NCBI GenBank assembly: GCA_024734555.1
Contig: JANPWX010000097.1
Location: 2,856,195-2,920,194, forward strand
DNA from: Trochalopteron elliotii
Taxonomy: Eukaryota > Chordata > Aves > Passeriformes > Leiothrichidae
Length of the DNA stretch: 64,000 bases
Direction: 5' to 3'
The translations under genes were made by a program, and so were the position numbers. The notes below the pieces were generated by a model. The model was not told where the DNA came from, made no database searches, and was given only the letters and a program-made list of their open reading frames with translations. Positions 47,301-64,000 of the stretch are shown here, one piece after another; position 1 is the first letter of the stretch, and every line of letters starts with the position of its first letter.

Positions 47301-50300
47301 CTCTGCAGAGCAACCCTGCCAATCCAGGGAAGGGGCGAGGCCACTGAGGACACCTCTGCCTGTTTGCAGGCAAGCCTGGTGCTGCACAAGGCAGCAACAA
47401 CTGCCTTTGCACAGGACATGTTTTTGGAGAGACCACCTAAGCACAGAGGATCCCAACATCCCCACATGCTCTGGGAGAGCCAGAGAAGGTTACACACTAC
47501 AAGGCCAGGCATGGACAGCACTCCTGGCATGCTCTGGCCACACACAGTGTCACAGTTACAGGGTGGTGTGCTGATGGGAAGCTTGAAGGCAAGGCAACCT
47601 CACCAGACACAAGAAAGCAAAAGTATCCAGCCTCAGAAAAGGCACAGGACTTTTGGACACCATCTACTTCCCAAAACAAGTGGAAAGGGAAAAATGGAAA
47701 AGGGCACAGAGTCCTGAGGGAGCTCTGATAAAGCAATGGCAGGCATGAGATAGTGGAGATGCCGTGACACTGACTCATACAAATGTTGACACACAGAAGT
47801 CCTGAAAACAACCCTGGCAGATCAGATTTCATTGGCACTTAGCACCAGGCAACTAAGGTCCCTCATTGCTGAGATATTGCCAGATCCTGGCCAGAGTTTC
47901 AGCTCAGGTGAGAGTCTCACCTGCTTTTGACAGGGCAGGTCTGAGAGCCCCCTAAAGAAGGGTGCCAGTGTCTCCCACCCACTCTCACCAAGTGGCACTG
48001 CCACTAGGTCAGTCCCTGCAGGTGTCCTACTGCTACATCCTGCTGTCCCCTTCACCCAGCTGCTCACACTGCCAGGCATTTGTGGCCCACATCCAGACAA
48101 GGTTGCTCCCAGTTTGGACTCAGCAATCATAGCACATGTGCCCTGGGACAGGACACTGTTGGACAACTGGTGTGTTTTAGGCCATGGTCCTCTGCAGCTC
48201 AAAAGACCTGGACTGCAGAGCTGTTCTCCCACAAGAATCCCAAGCTCCAGGCAACATGAGAGCCACAGACATGATCAAATAAGGGCAATCAGGAGTAAAA
48301 TAAGCCCTGTCCTAATGATGCAGTGAGCACAGAATACTTATCAAGGTCCTGCCAAGTTACTGCTGCCCTCTACCATGCCATTGCTGCCTGTAGTCCTTGC
48401 AAGTTATTCCTTACACCAGCACATCCCAGGGAAGAGTCAGCAGTTTCACCCTTAGGACACACCAGATAGGAGGAAGGTAAAAACAGTTTGCAGGACACAT
48501 CCCAGCAACTGATATGGCTCTTAGAGTGAACAACAGTTGGAAGCAAATAAGCCCCACCCCATTACAAGGCTCTCCTTACTTCTCTCCTGGGCAGCTCATC
48601 CAGGACCATGAGCCTTCTTATCACTTCTCCCAGAGCTTCTGCTGAGCCCTTCTCTCTTACTTGGCTCTTTGCCTCAGAAAGACAGCTGATTTCCTGTGCC
48701 TTGATTGCCTTCCTCTGGAGCAACCTCCTCCTGGACCTGCTACCAGCTGCAGCAAGTTAAGCACCTGAGCCACTAAAAACAGGTTTTGGTCCCTGCTGTC
48801 AGGCAGAAGAGAGTGGCTTAGAGACATCAGAAACCACTTCATGCTCCTCCACACCTGGGATGTCACCACTTCACTGTCTCTGCTGTCACTATGCCTTGTG
48901 GGGATCTCTGTTTTAACCATTCATGCTGAAATGGGGAGAAATTGAAGTTTTGTGGGCACCTGCCTGGAGTTAGAGAGACAGCTCTGAGCTAAAGACAGCC
49001 TCGATGAAGCAGGGCCAGAGTGGTGGGAGTAGCACTGAGGCAGCAGCTTTGAGGAGTCTTTAAAGTTTGTTAACCTTAGAGATACTGTCCAAAAGCTCAG
49101 CTGATGTTCTGACAGTGTCCTTGGGAAAAAGAAGCCTCTAAGAGCTCCAATCTGCCTCTGTTTATCCTGAAAACAGGATAAAAATGACATTATGGCTGTG
49201 GAGCTCTCCCTAAGTTTGCCTAAGCTGTCCTATATTTTTCAGTAGTCATGCTGAAAATTTTGGAGCTCAAATGGGCTTGTGCTGAAGCAGATTGGAAAGC
49301 AATGGTTTGTATCCTCCCTATTATTTGCAGAGCACCTGTTAAAGTCATACCCAGCTGTTAAAGCCATAACACAGCAAACCCTGCCACTCATCCCACTGCA
49401 GGATGTGCTATAGCTGAATGCCAGTGCTGCCAGCCAGGCTGGGTGGGGACAGGCCAGGGGCACAGCCACTCCAGGGAGGTGTCCACACTCTCAGCCTCGA
49501 GGCATTGTGTAAGTGCAGGCTTGGATCTCAATGTTCCAAAACACACCTGTACTTGAGGCTCTCTACTGCCCTTCTGGCATGGGCCCCTGAAACACTCCTA
49601 TTGCCAAATTTTCCCTTCAGCCAGGGATGCTGGGAAACATTCCTTGTTTTCCTTCTTACAAGCTGTAAGCCTTATGCAAAAGCACAATTCAGGGAGCTGA
49701 GTTTCCAAAGAAAACCTAAAGCACTGCAACACCTGCACACATGTGTGGACAAAGTTGGCAATACTAACACTCTCCCCTGCCCCCAGGTGCCTCACCAGCC
49801 TTAATGCACCCACTCTGGTGACTGGCATGTCCTTCCTGACCATCCCAAGAACAGGAGCTCCCAAAAATGTATCACATAATCCAATAGCATTTTAGCATAG
49901 AAATTGTGGGAGCCCTCTCTTCACATCTGACTAGAAAGACCACAGGCAGAAAGTTTACATTAGCCACAGAAAGACCACCCGGGCAGAAAACCCTCCCTGA
50001 TAGCAGCAGTGGTGCACTATGTGTGCCAGAGGAGAGGAGTGGGACACTGCTGGTGTCACTGGTCCTGCAAACACAGTGGGTTTAAGGATCCACTTCAGGG
50101 GACAATACAGGTAAAATCCAGGCTGGCTTCCCATGCCTCTTCCATACACCCAGAGAACTATTTAACCCTAGAGATAGGAGTGGAGCTCATAAGCCAGACA
50201 GGGAAGATTCTAATACCACTGTCAGGAACAACAATAAACTGCATCCCAGACCATATTTCCAGCAGTGGGTATCTCAGAACAGGGCAAAAACCTCCTCCCT

Positions 50301-52149
50301 CTCATCCCTGGAAGTCACACATGGAAGACAGAAAAGTCCCTGGCTTCCTGCAGTGCAAGATTTTGCTCAGGAATCTCCATCCCAATAGCCAGAGCTCTTT
50401 TAAATGCACTTGAGTTTGAGAGGGTGCAGAGGAGAGGGTAGCCTCAAAGCCTGCACTGAGCAGAAGAGCAGTGGAGTTGCCTTGATGCAATTCTTCCAGT
50501 CTGAAAGCCCTTGATTTGACAGAGACCCGTAGCCAAGGCTTTCCTTTTTACAAGGGTGGAGAACATGGATGTGGGAATTTGTCCTCATTGCCACGACTGT
50601 CAGACAGCTCAGGCTGTTTGTCATCTGGTTGTAGCAAGGGGGCTGAATGCTTTCTGTGGCTAACACAGAATAATTTTTCCTACACTGAATGCTCTGCTGT
50701 TACTAAAGTGGTATTTTCCATGCGGTGGCTTGAGACATAAGGCTGCAGACTGGAAAGCAGCAAATGCCATATCCAATTATCTCATTGCATATGAGAACAG
50801 CATTGACTGGAGAAAGAAAAGCAAAGATTGGTATAAATGTATTTATGAGATTTAAAATAAAAATGTGACATTTTTATTTCCAGGAGTAAAAACAGAGCAG
50901 AATTTTAAAATACCACAGCTATGCTCTTCAATAACCCATACTCAGCTGCCCCTGCAGTCTGCCAGAAAGGATAAATATGATTCTTCATCATTACATCTCT
51001 GCAGTAGAACAACAGACTTCCCATGCAAGGCTTGCTAACTGGATCTTGTTCTAGCAATTACAATCTCCTGCTTGCAGAGACAAACTCAGGGTTCAGAAGG
51101 ACAGATAAAGCCAATACCTGGCTGACTGGCATCATGAAAATACAGCATGGCCATGGGCTGGAGTGTGCCCCCAAAAAATGAGCTTCAGTGTCAGCAAAGG
51201 TAGGACGAGAAATACCTTGAGTTGGCTCTACTTTATAAAACGCTGTTTGGATGAGAGAAGTGAAACAAAGTCCTTTCTGTACACTTCTCCATCTCCTTAC
51301 TTCCTCCAGCAGATCCCTGCTGACCAAAGGCATCCTTGCTGACACCAGACTCACCCTCTCCTGTGCTCCACTCCTGCTGAAGCCCTGCACCAGTCAGGGC
51401 TACCACAGAGTGTGCCATGCCAGGAGCGTGTTGTGTAAGAGGCACCTGTGCACTGTCTCACCAAGCTGTGGGCTCAACCACTGTGCCAGCTGCTTCTGCT
51501 CCAAATAGGCTGAAGGCAAGGGAAGAAGGGCCCAGCTGTGAACAGACAGCTGCCCAAGCCCTAATATTCAGCTACCCAAGGGGGCCATGGAGCTGGAGCT
51601 GGATGGTGGGCAAGTGATTGCAATGGCACGCAGATGTCATTAAGAATTCAGTACGGAATTAAAAATTCAGTACATCTGATTTCCTGGGTGCACCCAAGTG
51701 AAATACCCAGTGGTGCTTCTCTGACACTGCAGAGGTTCTGCAGAAAGGAAGCTCGCTCCAAATCAGAGAGAAAAGCCACTTCACTGAGTGCTATTTGGGG
51801 CTCCCTCACACCCGTCCTGTCTCCAGCCATGGCCCATGGCAGAAGGCACAGAGCTGGCTCAACACACACACACAGCCCCATGCTGTCCCAGCTACAGCAT
51901 CTCAGGGTGCAGCTGCCAGGGACTTCTCATCCCGTTAAGCGGGTTGCCTTTCTTAAACCAACTTGTCAAAGGGAGGGAAAGTTCTGAACTTGTATCAGCG
52001 TTTCAGGGCTGAATTATCCTGTGCCAAGGGTGACCAGAGGCTAAAGGGCATCAGCTTTCTCCCAGTGCAGTTTGGCTACACATCCCTCCTTGCAGGAGCT
52101 GGATCCCCGAGACCTGGAACCACTCCCATACACTTTTTGTGTGGCATTC
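41306..52149. other. Intergenic DNA between KIF25 and FRMD1, left part
   Basis: About 10.8 kb with no coding sequence I can support on either strand. Open frames of up to about 140 codons occur near 47-48 kb where base composition turns GC-richer, but they lack recognisable domains, overlap each other in several frames and look like chance. A weak CR1-like end may sit near 45.72 kb. No RNA gene or array was seen. Confidence 0.6.
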
Positions 52150-52990
52150 AGTGAGGACCCGACGGCTACCGCTAGCTTTGGGCTCTGCTCGCTCAAGTAC
52201 CGCTCACCCCGGCTTGCCCCGTCCCAGGGGAGGCGGTCAGCCTGGACCCCACAGGGTGCTGACAGAAGCTGCCCGAGGTGAACCGGCAGCACTTGGCCAA
52301 CTGGCTGCCGGACCCGACCCGCCCGGAGCTCCCGGCCCAGCCCAGCCCACAGCCCGGCCGTGAGGCCGCAGAGGCCGCCGCGCTCCTCGGGCGCCCCCGC
52401 NNNNNNNNNNNNNNNNNNNNNNNNNNNNNNNNNNNNNNNNNNNNNNNNNNNNNNNNNNNNNNNNNNNNNNNNNNNNNNNNNNNNNNNNNNNNNNNNNNNN
52501 NNNNNNNNNNNNNNNNNNNNNNNNNNNNNNNNNNNNNNNNNNNNNNNNNNNNNNNNNNNNNNNNNNNNNNNNNNNNNNNNNNNNNNNNNNNNNNNNNNNN
52601 NNNNNNNNNNNNNNNNNNNNNNNNNNNNNNNNNNNNNNNNNNNNNNNNNNNNNNNNNNNNNNNNNNNNNNNNNNNNNNNNNNNNNNNNNNNNNNNNNNNN
52701 NNNNNNNNNNNNNNNNNNNNNNNNNNNNNNNNNNNNNNNNNNNNNNNNNNNNNNNNNNNNNNNNNNNNNNNNNNNNNNNNNNNNNNNNNNNNNNNNNNNN
52801 GACCCGCGGCACCCGCGCTGGGCCCTTGGTGCTCCACGGTGTCCCGCTGCCGCCAAGTGCCGGGCAGGACCGCCAGGGGACATGATGGGTCCCTTCCTCC
52901 TCCCCACGCCCCAACTGGTGAGCGTCCAGGGGAGACATGAAGGCAGGAGTCAGGCTTTGGGCACCACGAGCCCGGGAAGACACTCCAGAG
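52150..52990. promoter_or_regulatory. CpG island containing an assembly gap
   Basis: Both sides of the gap are abruptly rich in G+C and CpG (for example 52200-52400 and 52801-52880), unlike the CpG-poor DNA around them. Such islands usually mark promoters, yet this one lies between the 3' ends of two convergent genes. No TATA box or coding exon can be called because the centre is missing. Confidence 0.7.
52401..52800. other. Assembly gap of 400 unknown bases
   Basis: Exactly 400 consecutive N. Reading frames running through it are artefacts. The flanks are very GC-rich, which commonly causes sequence dropout in bird assemblies, so the true gap size is uncertain. Confidence 0.99.
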
Positions 52991-54379
52991 AAGGGGGAGG
53001 CGTCATAGCAGAGGCTCCGAGATAGAGGCAGAGCAGACGGATGAGGGAACAGCTGCCTGAACGAGAAGCCTGGGCAAAGTAACCAGGAGCCACCCGACCC
53101 AGACAGAGGAAGCACCTTGCTGGGGGGCAAGGACGTACAGCTTTCCAGTGAGAGGCTTTAGGACCAGTTCTTGCTCAAAAATCTTCACTTCTAAAACACT
53201 GTATCAAGTCTTCAGTGTCTCAGACTTGGCTGCCAAGAAATCCATTGAAAAACTGCTCTCACCTCACGCAAAACACTTGGGTTGTTTTACCCATCAGCTT
53301 TAGCACACCCCTTCAGGCCTTACCTCCATGCAGCTCCCACAGCTGGCATGCCTCAAAACATCCAGTGTAGTAACCACGTTGTCCCCATCCCACACTGCAG
53401 CACTTGACTGAACTCACACAGGATTTGCTGGTACCATGGGAAGTCCCATCTTCTGAGAGGACTCATTCTATACCTTTTGGTCAGCAGCAGTCTACCCTAG
53501 AGGGCAAGAAAGTGCTGTTACTTGCCAAGCAAAGAAACAAAGAGAAGCGATCAAGTCCTTCAAATGTGGGTGACTAAACACTGATCTGTTATTTAGTTTT
53601 ATCTCCATACAAAGCACCACGTGTAATCAAATCACCGTCTTCCAGCATACCCAAGCCTAAGTTGGATGAGTTTCCACAGTCCTTCAAAATTTGTATACTG
53701 GAAACATAGCAGGTACTGGACAAAAAATATGAAGTACAAGAAAGGAAATCTTAAGAATAGAGGCAGCACTACAATATCAAAGTAGATAAAAAGTAAATTT
53801 CTTCCCAAGAAAAGGAAATAAAAAACATTTACAAGAGGCTCCCAGTGAGCAAGCTTCTTCAAGAAGAGATCCAGATAGTCATTCTGCAGCACTCCTTCAT
53901 AGATTTACGACCCAAGAAAACTTTCCTTTATCCATACCAGACTCCAGGCCAGCAGGTTAGGTGACTTTGGTGGAATGCTCTTCAGCAGCACTTTGCATCC
54001 CACGGGCTGGCAGCTGTCCTTGGATGCAGCCCCCAGGAGCATACTGACAGGATCTCTCTACATCCTTGGGAGTTCACACACTTGGTTTTCTTGACTAACC
54101 ACCATGAGCAGCTTAACTTGTCTCTTCAGTCAGATTCAGCCCTCTTTATTGTCCCACTGACTCCAACCTGCTCAGCTGTGTTCTTAACACCTGACAAAGG
54201 CCCTTTTGGCATTCTGCTACTGAGAATAGCAAGGAGGAACAACAGTTCCTCTACAGTGCCTCTGGGCTTGCCATCACAAGCTGAGTTCATATGGATTAGT
54301 CTGGCAGCAAATTAATTTCTACAACCCATCTCAAATGGAAGACACAGTCCGCCTTGGACACAAAAAAAGCTACACGATT
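52991..54379. other. Intergenic DNA between CpG island and FRMD1 3' end
   Basis: About 1.4 kb of ordinary, mixed-composition DNA. I see no coding exon, RNA gene or repeat that I can name. Confidence 0.5.
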
Positions 54380-57309
54380 ACCTTTTTTCTATCCATACTT
54401 TATTGCAGGTGTACATATAATTATTTATATTTTATTTTAAACAAGAAAATCCTTTCATGGAAAGGAGAAACTTTTACCATTAAAATAGAGTGATTATAAC
54501 ATGAGTATTTTACAAATATGTACAAATATTGGCAGCTAGTTTCTAACATCAGCTGATAAATGCCTACACACTAACATCTACCAAACTATCAAACCCAAAA
54601 ATAAGAGACCTTCTAAATCCAAACAAAAAATAAATGTATTACTAGCAGAAACATGTGGTTTTGTTGTATTTTTTTAATACGAATACAAAAGTTGCATAAT
54701 AGATATTCACAGTGCTCATAAGATATTCGTTCTCAGTCTATACACAAAAGTGTCTGGTCTCCCCTTCATATGCATATGTCACTTACACTGCTGGAGGGAG
54801 CTGCACAGACCATGGAGAGAAGACTGTCAGACCTGTAGAGTCTGCCTTCCCTACCAGCCATGAATAAATACAAGAATCCCCCAGGAATGTACAAGGCAGT
54901 GGATGCTCATGCAAGAGTCAGTTATGCTGTTTTCAGGCATTGATGCATTTTGTAACCAGAGGCAGCAGGATTACAGAGCTGTACCAAATCCTTGGGATGC
55001 CTGCTAACTGCAAAACCAGAAGAGTGAGCAGCCTGGTGGCAATAAACACTTATGTGATGTGGTTAGGCTGAAGCAGATATGGATGTGATTGTCTTTGAGA
55101 GAAGTGTGCACATGGTGCACGTGCATTTTATGACACTTTTCCAAACAACTATACCCACCGAGTTTTTACCTTTTTTTTTTTAACCATTTCCAGAATCACA
55201 AGTAACTCTACATCTGCATGGGTGGGAAAGCAACAGGTTAGCAGGGCCCTCACTCCAGACCTCCCCCTCACCTTTTTCACGGGCAGGCACTGCTGCAGGA
55301 AGAGCCATCCCTCCAGCTCCATGGTGGCTGCAAGAGCAAGGCTCCTGCATTGCTGCAAGGCTGCTCCCTGTAGTACAGCCACTGCCCATCTCCCATGGCT
55401 TACAGCCAAAGAGGACCCAGGTAACAGGGAGTGACTGACAGTGGGAGGCTTGATTTCCTTTATCCATTTAGATCCATTCAGAAGAATTTATTTTGGATGC
55501 AGTAAACATACCTCAAGTACTTTGCAAAGGCATTTTGGCTTTGTTTGGAACAAAGGGAAAGAGGCTACAGTGAACACACAGCTCCTAATGGTTCATTACA
55601 AAAAGAAAGAACAGTATGATCAAAGAGGGCAAAGTCAATTAAGTCGTGGCTACAATGCATGCAGCTTGGGTTTGGTGCTGGATTCATGTCAGAGGATGTA
55701 GAGCAGTTGGTCCCACTTTGGTAAATGCAGATGCACCTGCGTGGCCTGTCTCTACATCACACTCACACAGAAGTAGCAAGATGATGGACTTCATGGATTT
55801 GCTACTTTAATGACTTATGGGAATGCAATTTACCAGACAACTACTGAGATTGCAAGCCCACCATCAAAACAGCAGCTCAAACCCTCCTTGTAGTCTGGCT
55901 TCCTTCCTTTCCTGAATTAGCCTGTCTTCAGCTTTTGATGACCAACACTGCAAAATACACACTTCCCCAACCAGTAGAATAGTATTCCTCTGCTTCTAGA
56001 GTTTGCCAGAACACACCTAGATGGCTGTCAAAAGCTGGGCTTTCAAGTACAAGCTTCCCAATGCTGGGAATTGATGAGGGGAGGAAATCAAACACATATT
56101 TATTTGCATGTAAAAAGGTAGCAGGATGTTTTCCACACCAAATGCTTGAATCAAACAGCATAATTATGATTACTTCCCTAGTGAGTGCCAGCCCAGCCAG
56201 ATCCACCACTCTCAAGATCACCAAACAAGTACCCTTGGTCTGGCACACAAACACCCTACGCTTCCACCATCATCAGGCCTGCAGCACTACACACACATAT
56301 TTGCATGACCTATCCATGACTAAGAGGGACACAGTCACTCTGTCTGTCCTTGCAAAGTGACTTTCTCCAGCCCTTACCTGCCTCCTAAGCAGAGGGAAAA
56401 AAAAAATCTAAGGAACAGATTTATTAAAAACAAAGAAAAGAACAACATTAAAGCATGAATCAATGTAAGGAGTGATCATGCCTGACAAATTCTCCAGTCA
56501 CACTCCTCTCTTCAAAAGCCAGTCAATTAATGCTCTTGCTCTGTGTACTCTCAGAAGCAGCCAAGTCATTTGCTTTATCTCCTCCCTATCTCCCCAAGGA
56601 CATAATGCCAATCTGCATCACAGCAGTAGTACACAGCTGACAGTCAGTTCCATTTGTTGCAATAAAGAAAAAAAAAAAAAAGACCACACATTGTATTTGG
56701 CTGGATGCTTACAACAAAATAACAACAACAAAAGGAGAAGGCAGATCTTGCTCCCAGTGCAGCGAATAAGCAACTTGTGTTCATTATGACTGAAGCAGGC
56801 CAGACACTTCCATACACAGCCCTCCAAACGTGCTAAGAGTATATCCTGGCCTGACAGCTGTTGGCAGTATTGCAGCAGCACAAACTGAAGACAACCAAAC
56901 TATCTGTACACTAAAATTAAGAGACATGGACCACAGGAGAAAGGCAGGAACATGACATAGACTTTAAATTTCTGATTAATACATTTAGACACAGTTTGCT
57001 TTACTAGCTCAGTGTCAGTTTTGGTCCACTGTTTTTTGGTTTTTATGTTGGTTGTGTCACTGCCAAGGGTGCAGGCCACTTCCATTTTCTGCTCAGACAG
57101 ACACTACCAATGCCAGTGTTAAGTGCTACACTCTGGCTGATTTGCTCTGTAGCCAGGTCTGCAGAATTGATGCCACTTACTGATACAGATGAGCCGAATA
57201 AAAAAGCTGCTCACCATCTCCTGCAAGAACCAGAGTGACATCACATGTGTTAATGAGGTATATATTTCCACGATGAGCTGTTTCCTGCTATGGAAGAGCT
57301 CCAATCTCA
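54380..57309 (-). other. FRMD1: FRMD1 3' untranslated region (inferred)
   Basis: Runs from the stop codon to the first strong poly(A) signal on the minus strand. It has no long plausible reading frame, is AU-rich at its far end, and ends in a cluster of AATAAA-like hexamers near 54400-54440. The length of about 2.9 kb is an inference from the signal position; RNA evidence would fix it. Confidence 0.6.
54399..54404 (-). terminator. Candidate poly(A) signal of FRMD1
   Basis: Reads AATAAA on the minus strand, preceded by further AAAATAAAAT-type hexamers. About 40-50 bases downstream on the minus strand is a T/GT-rich stretch (TTTTTTTGTGTCC), the expected downstream element. Confidence 0.65.
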
Positions 57310-62652
<5,343 letters not shown>

Positions 62653-64000
62653 CTAAAAGAACAGAAGAGTCAAAGGTTAATCTACAAAGACCATGCTCTT
62701 GTTCTGGCACCTACTGCAGGAGAGGTAGCAGGACTCCTCATTGTGCAGATGCCATCAGCTCATTTGGTTTTTATTATGTTTGTAAAGTGCACCTTGCCTT
62801 GTTGACCCCTGAAATACCTACACCTAAAATCCCTTCATGCTGGGAGGCTCAGGCATTTCACCAGCATATGTCCTAGCTGCCCTGGACAGGAATCGTGTAG
62901 CTTTAGTGATTTGAGAGTATGGACAATTACTGCTCTCGGAGGTACCTTGAGAGCTCTTTTGTAACCATGTGCTGTCTCTGCTGTCCCCATGAACATGCAC
63001 CACTCTTGCTCTCCAGGTGACAGAGAGCCCAAAACAGAAAGGGAACCCATTCCCCTCTCCTTGCTATAGCACTGCTGTTCCCATCCAGAGATTTGCTAGA
63101 TCTTAGGTGTCCCTTGGCTGGGAGGAGGTAATCAATGCCCAGTTACTGGGACTTTCATTCTAACTTTCATTCATTTGACCTTGGTGTTGGGAGTAGGTGG
63201 TTTTACATGAGTTTTATTACCTGGGTTGAAATACTGTCTGACCTAACTCATGTTGCATCTTGGTATGACATACTTGGTCTCTAATCAGATTCCTTTGCTT
63301 GAAGACCAAAACATATCATAAACTAATTCTTTCAGCCTCTCCTAAGTTAGGAAGGGGAACACATGCATTTATTTGTTAGGAGGAAAAGCATAAAGAAAAT
63401 TTTGAGGTAAAAATGTATGGGTCACAGAGCTCAAACTTTACGTCACAACTTTCTCTCCTCATCTGGCTTACAAGATGTAAGCCTTGTGCCATCACATTAT
63501 CTCACCCTTTGCCTCTGTTACCATGTCTTCAGTTCAAAGTCACTAAGAAATATTTTCTGCCTCCTAAAGACAAAGAGCTTTGAAAATCATTATTGGTCTG
63601 AATGAGAGATACGGGGTGTGTTGTATTTTCTTTTGCAGTTCCCAACCTCAGCAGAAGCCACGAGGAGGGTGTTAAGACAAAAGTGACTGCTTTTGAAATC
63701 TCAAGGCAGCTGGCACACCAACACCTTCACCTGGCATCCCTCTGCACTTGATCGGGTGATGTGTGACCCAAATACCACCCAGGAGGAGCATCTCTCACCA
63801 CAAAATGAGGTAACTGTGTCACATGGCAGGAGTAAGACATATTAAGGATCAAACAACACATGGAAGAGTACAGGATGCCCAAGTTCAAGTCAGAAATTTA
63901 AATATTAAGAGCAACCAATTTCACAGCCTTGGTGTTTTTGGATATAAAATGTATCATATCCTGCCAGATGGATTTCTTATGGCATTCAAGTGTAACTAAC
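62653..64000 (-). other. FRMD1: FRMD1 intron, to window edge
   Basis: The next upstream exon should end in phase 0 with a minus-strand GT donor. I found no stretch here encoding recognisable FERM F2/F3 sequence, so it is probably beyond 64000. Confidence 0.55.

Noticed and set aside
47286..47717. 143-codon plus-strand open frame in the intergenic region
   Set aside because: Several other frames are open over the same bases; composition explains it and there is no domain or motif.
52041..53130. Long open frames on both strands across the gap region
   Set aside because: They are open only because 400 unknown bases contain no readable stop codon.

Overview
The window is vertebrate nuclear DNA, almost certainly avian and probably from a songbird. 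The supporting signs are large AT-rich introns with canonical GT/AG borders, several truncated CR1 LINE tails (the dominant avian retroelement), a solo endogenous-retrovirus LTR of a type I associate with passerines, and a GC-rich CpG island interrupted by a 400-base assembly gap. I see no operons, bacterial-type signals, CRISPR arrays or convincing RNA genes.

Two protein-coding genes face each other tail to tail. On the + strand (34-41060) are 14 exons of KIF25, a C-terminal-motor (kinesin-14 type) kinesin. They join in a single continuous frame giving 569 residues: a coiled-coil stalk, the kinesin-14 neck, and a complete motor with P-loop, SSRSH and DLAGSE motifs. The start codon lies upstream of the window, and the gene ends in a short 3'UTR with three poly(A) signals. 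On the - strand (62652 down to 57310) are the last seven exons of a FERM-domain gene of the FRMD1/FRMD6 (willin) family, best called FRMD1 from its tail sequence and its position next to KIF25. They encode the F3 lobe of the FERM domain and a long Ser-rich tail ending in EFVV, followed by an inferred 2.9-kb 3'UTR ending near 54380. The FERM N-terminus lies beyond the right edge. KIF25 facing FRMD1 matches the arrangement I recall for human 6q27.

Region by region: 1-41300 is KIF25, with introns carrying CR1 fragments (about 4.8, 8.5, 16.1, 18.2, 20.2 and 29.6 kb), a solo LTR (32010-32730) and low-complexity tracts. 41306-52149 is intergenic with no gene I can support. 52150-52990 is a CpG island containing the gap. 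52991-54379 is more intergenic sequence. 54380-57309 is FRMD1 3'UTR and 57310-64000 is FRMD1.

The two genes have no evident joint function: KIF25 is a microtubule motor linked to centrosome positioning, and FRMD1 is a cortical scaffold of the Hippo-related willin family. The less explained signals are an in-frame candidate alternative exon in KIF25, a compact cluster of inverted repeats at 9083-9166, and the CpG island with outward-facing splice donors between the two 3' ends. I found no clearly new biological system.
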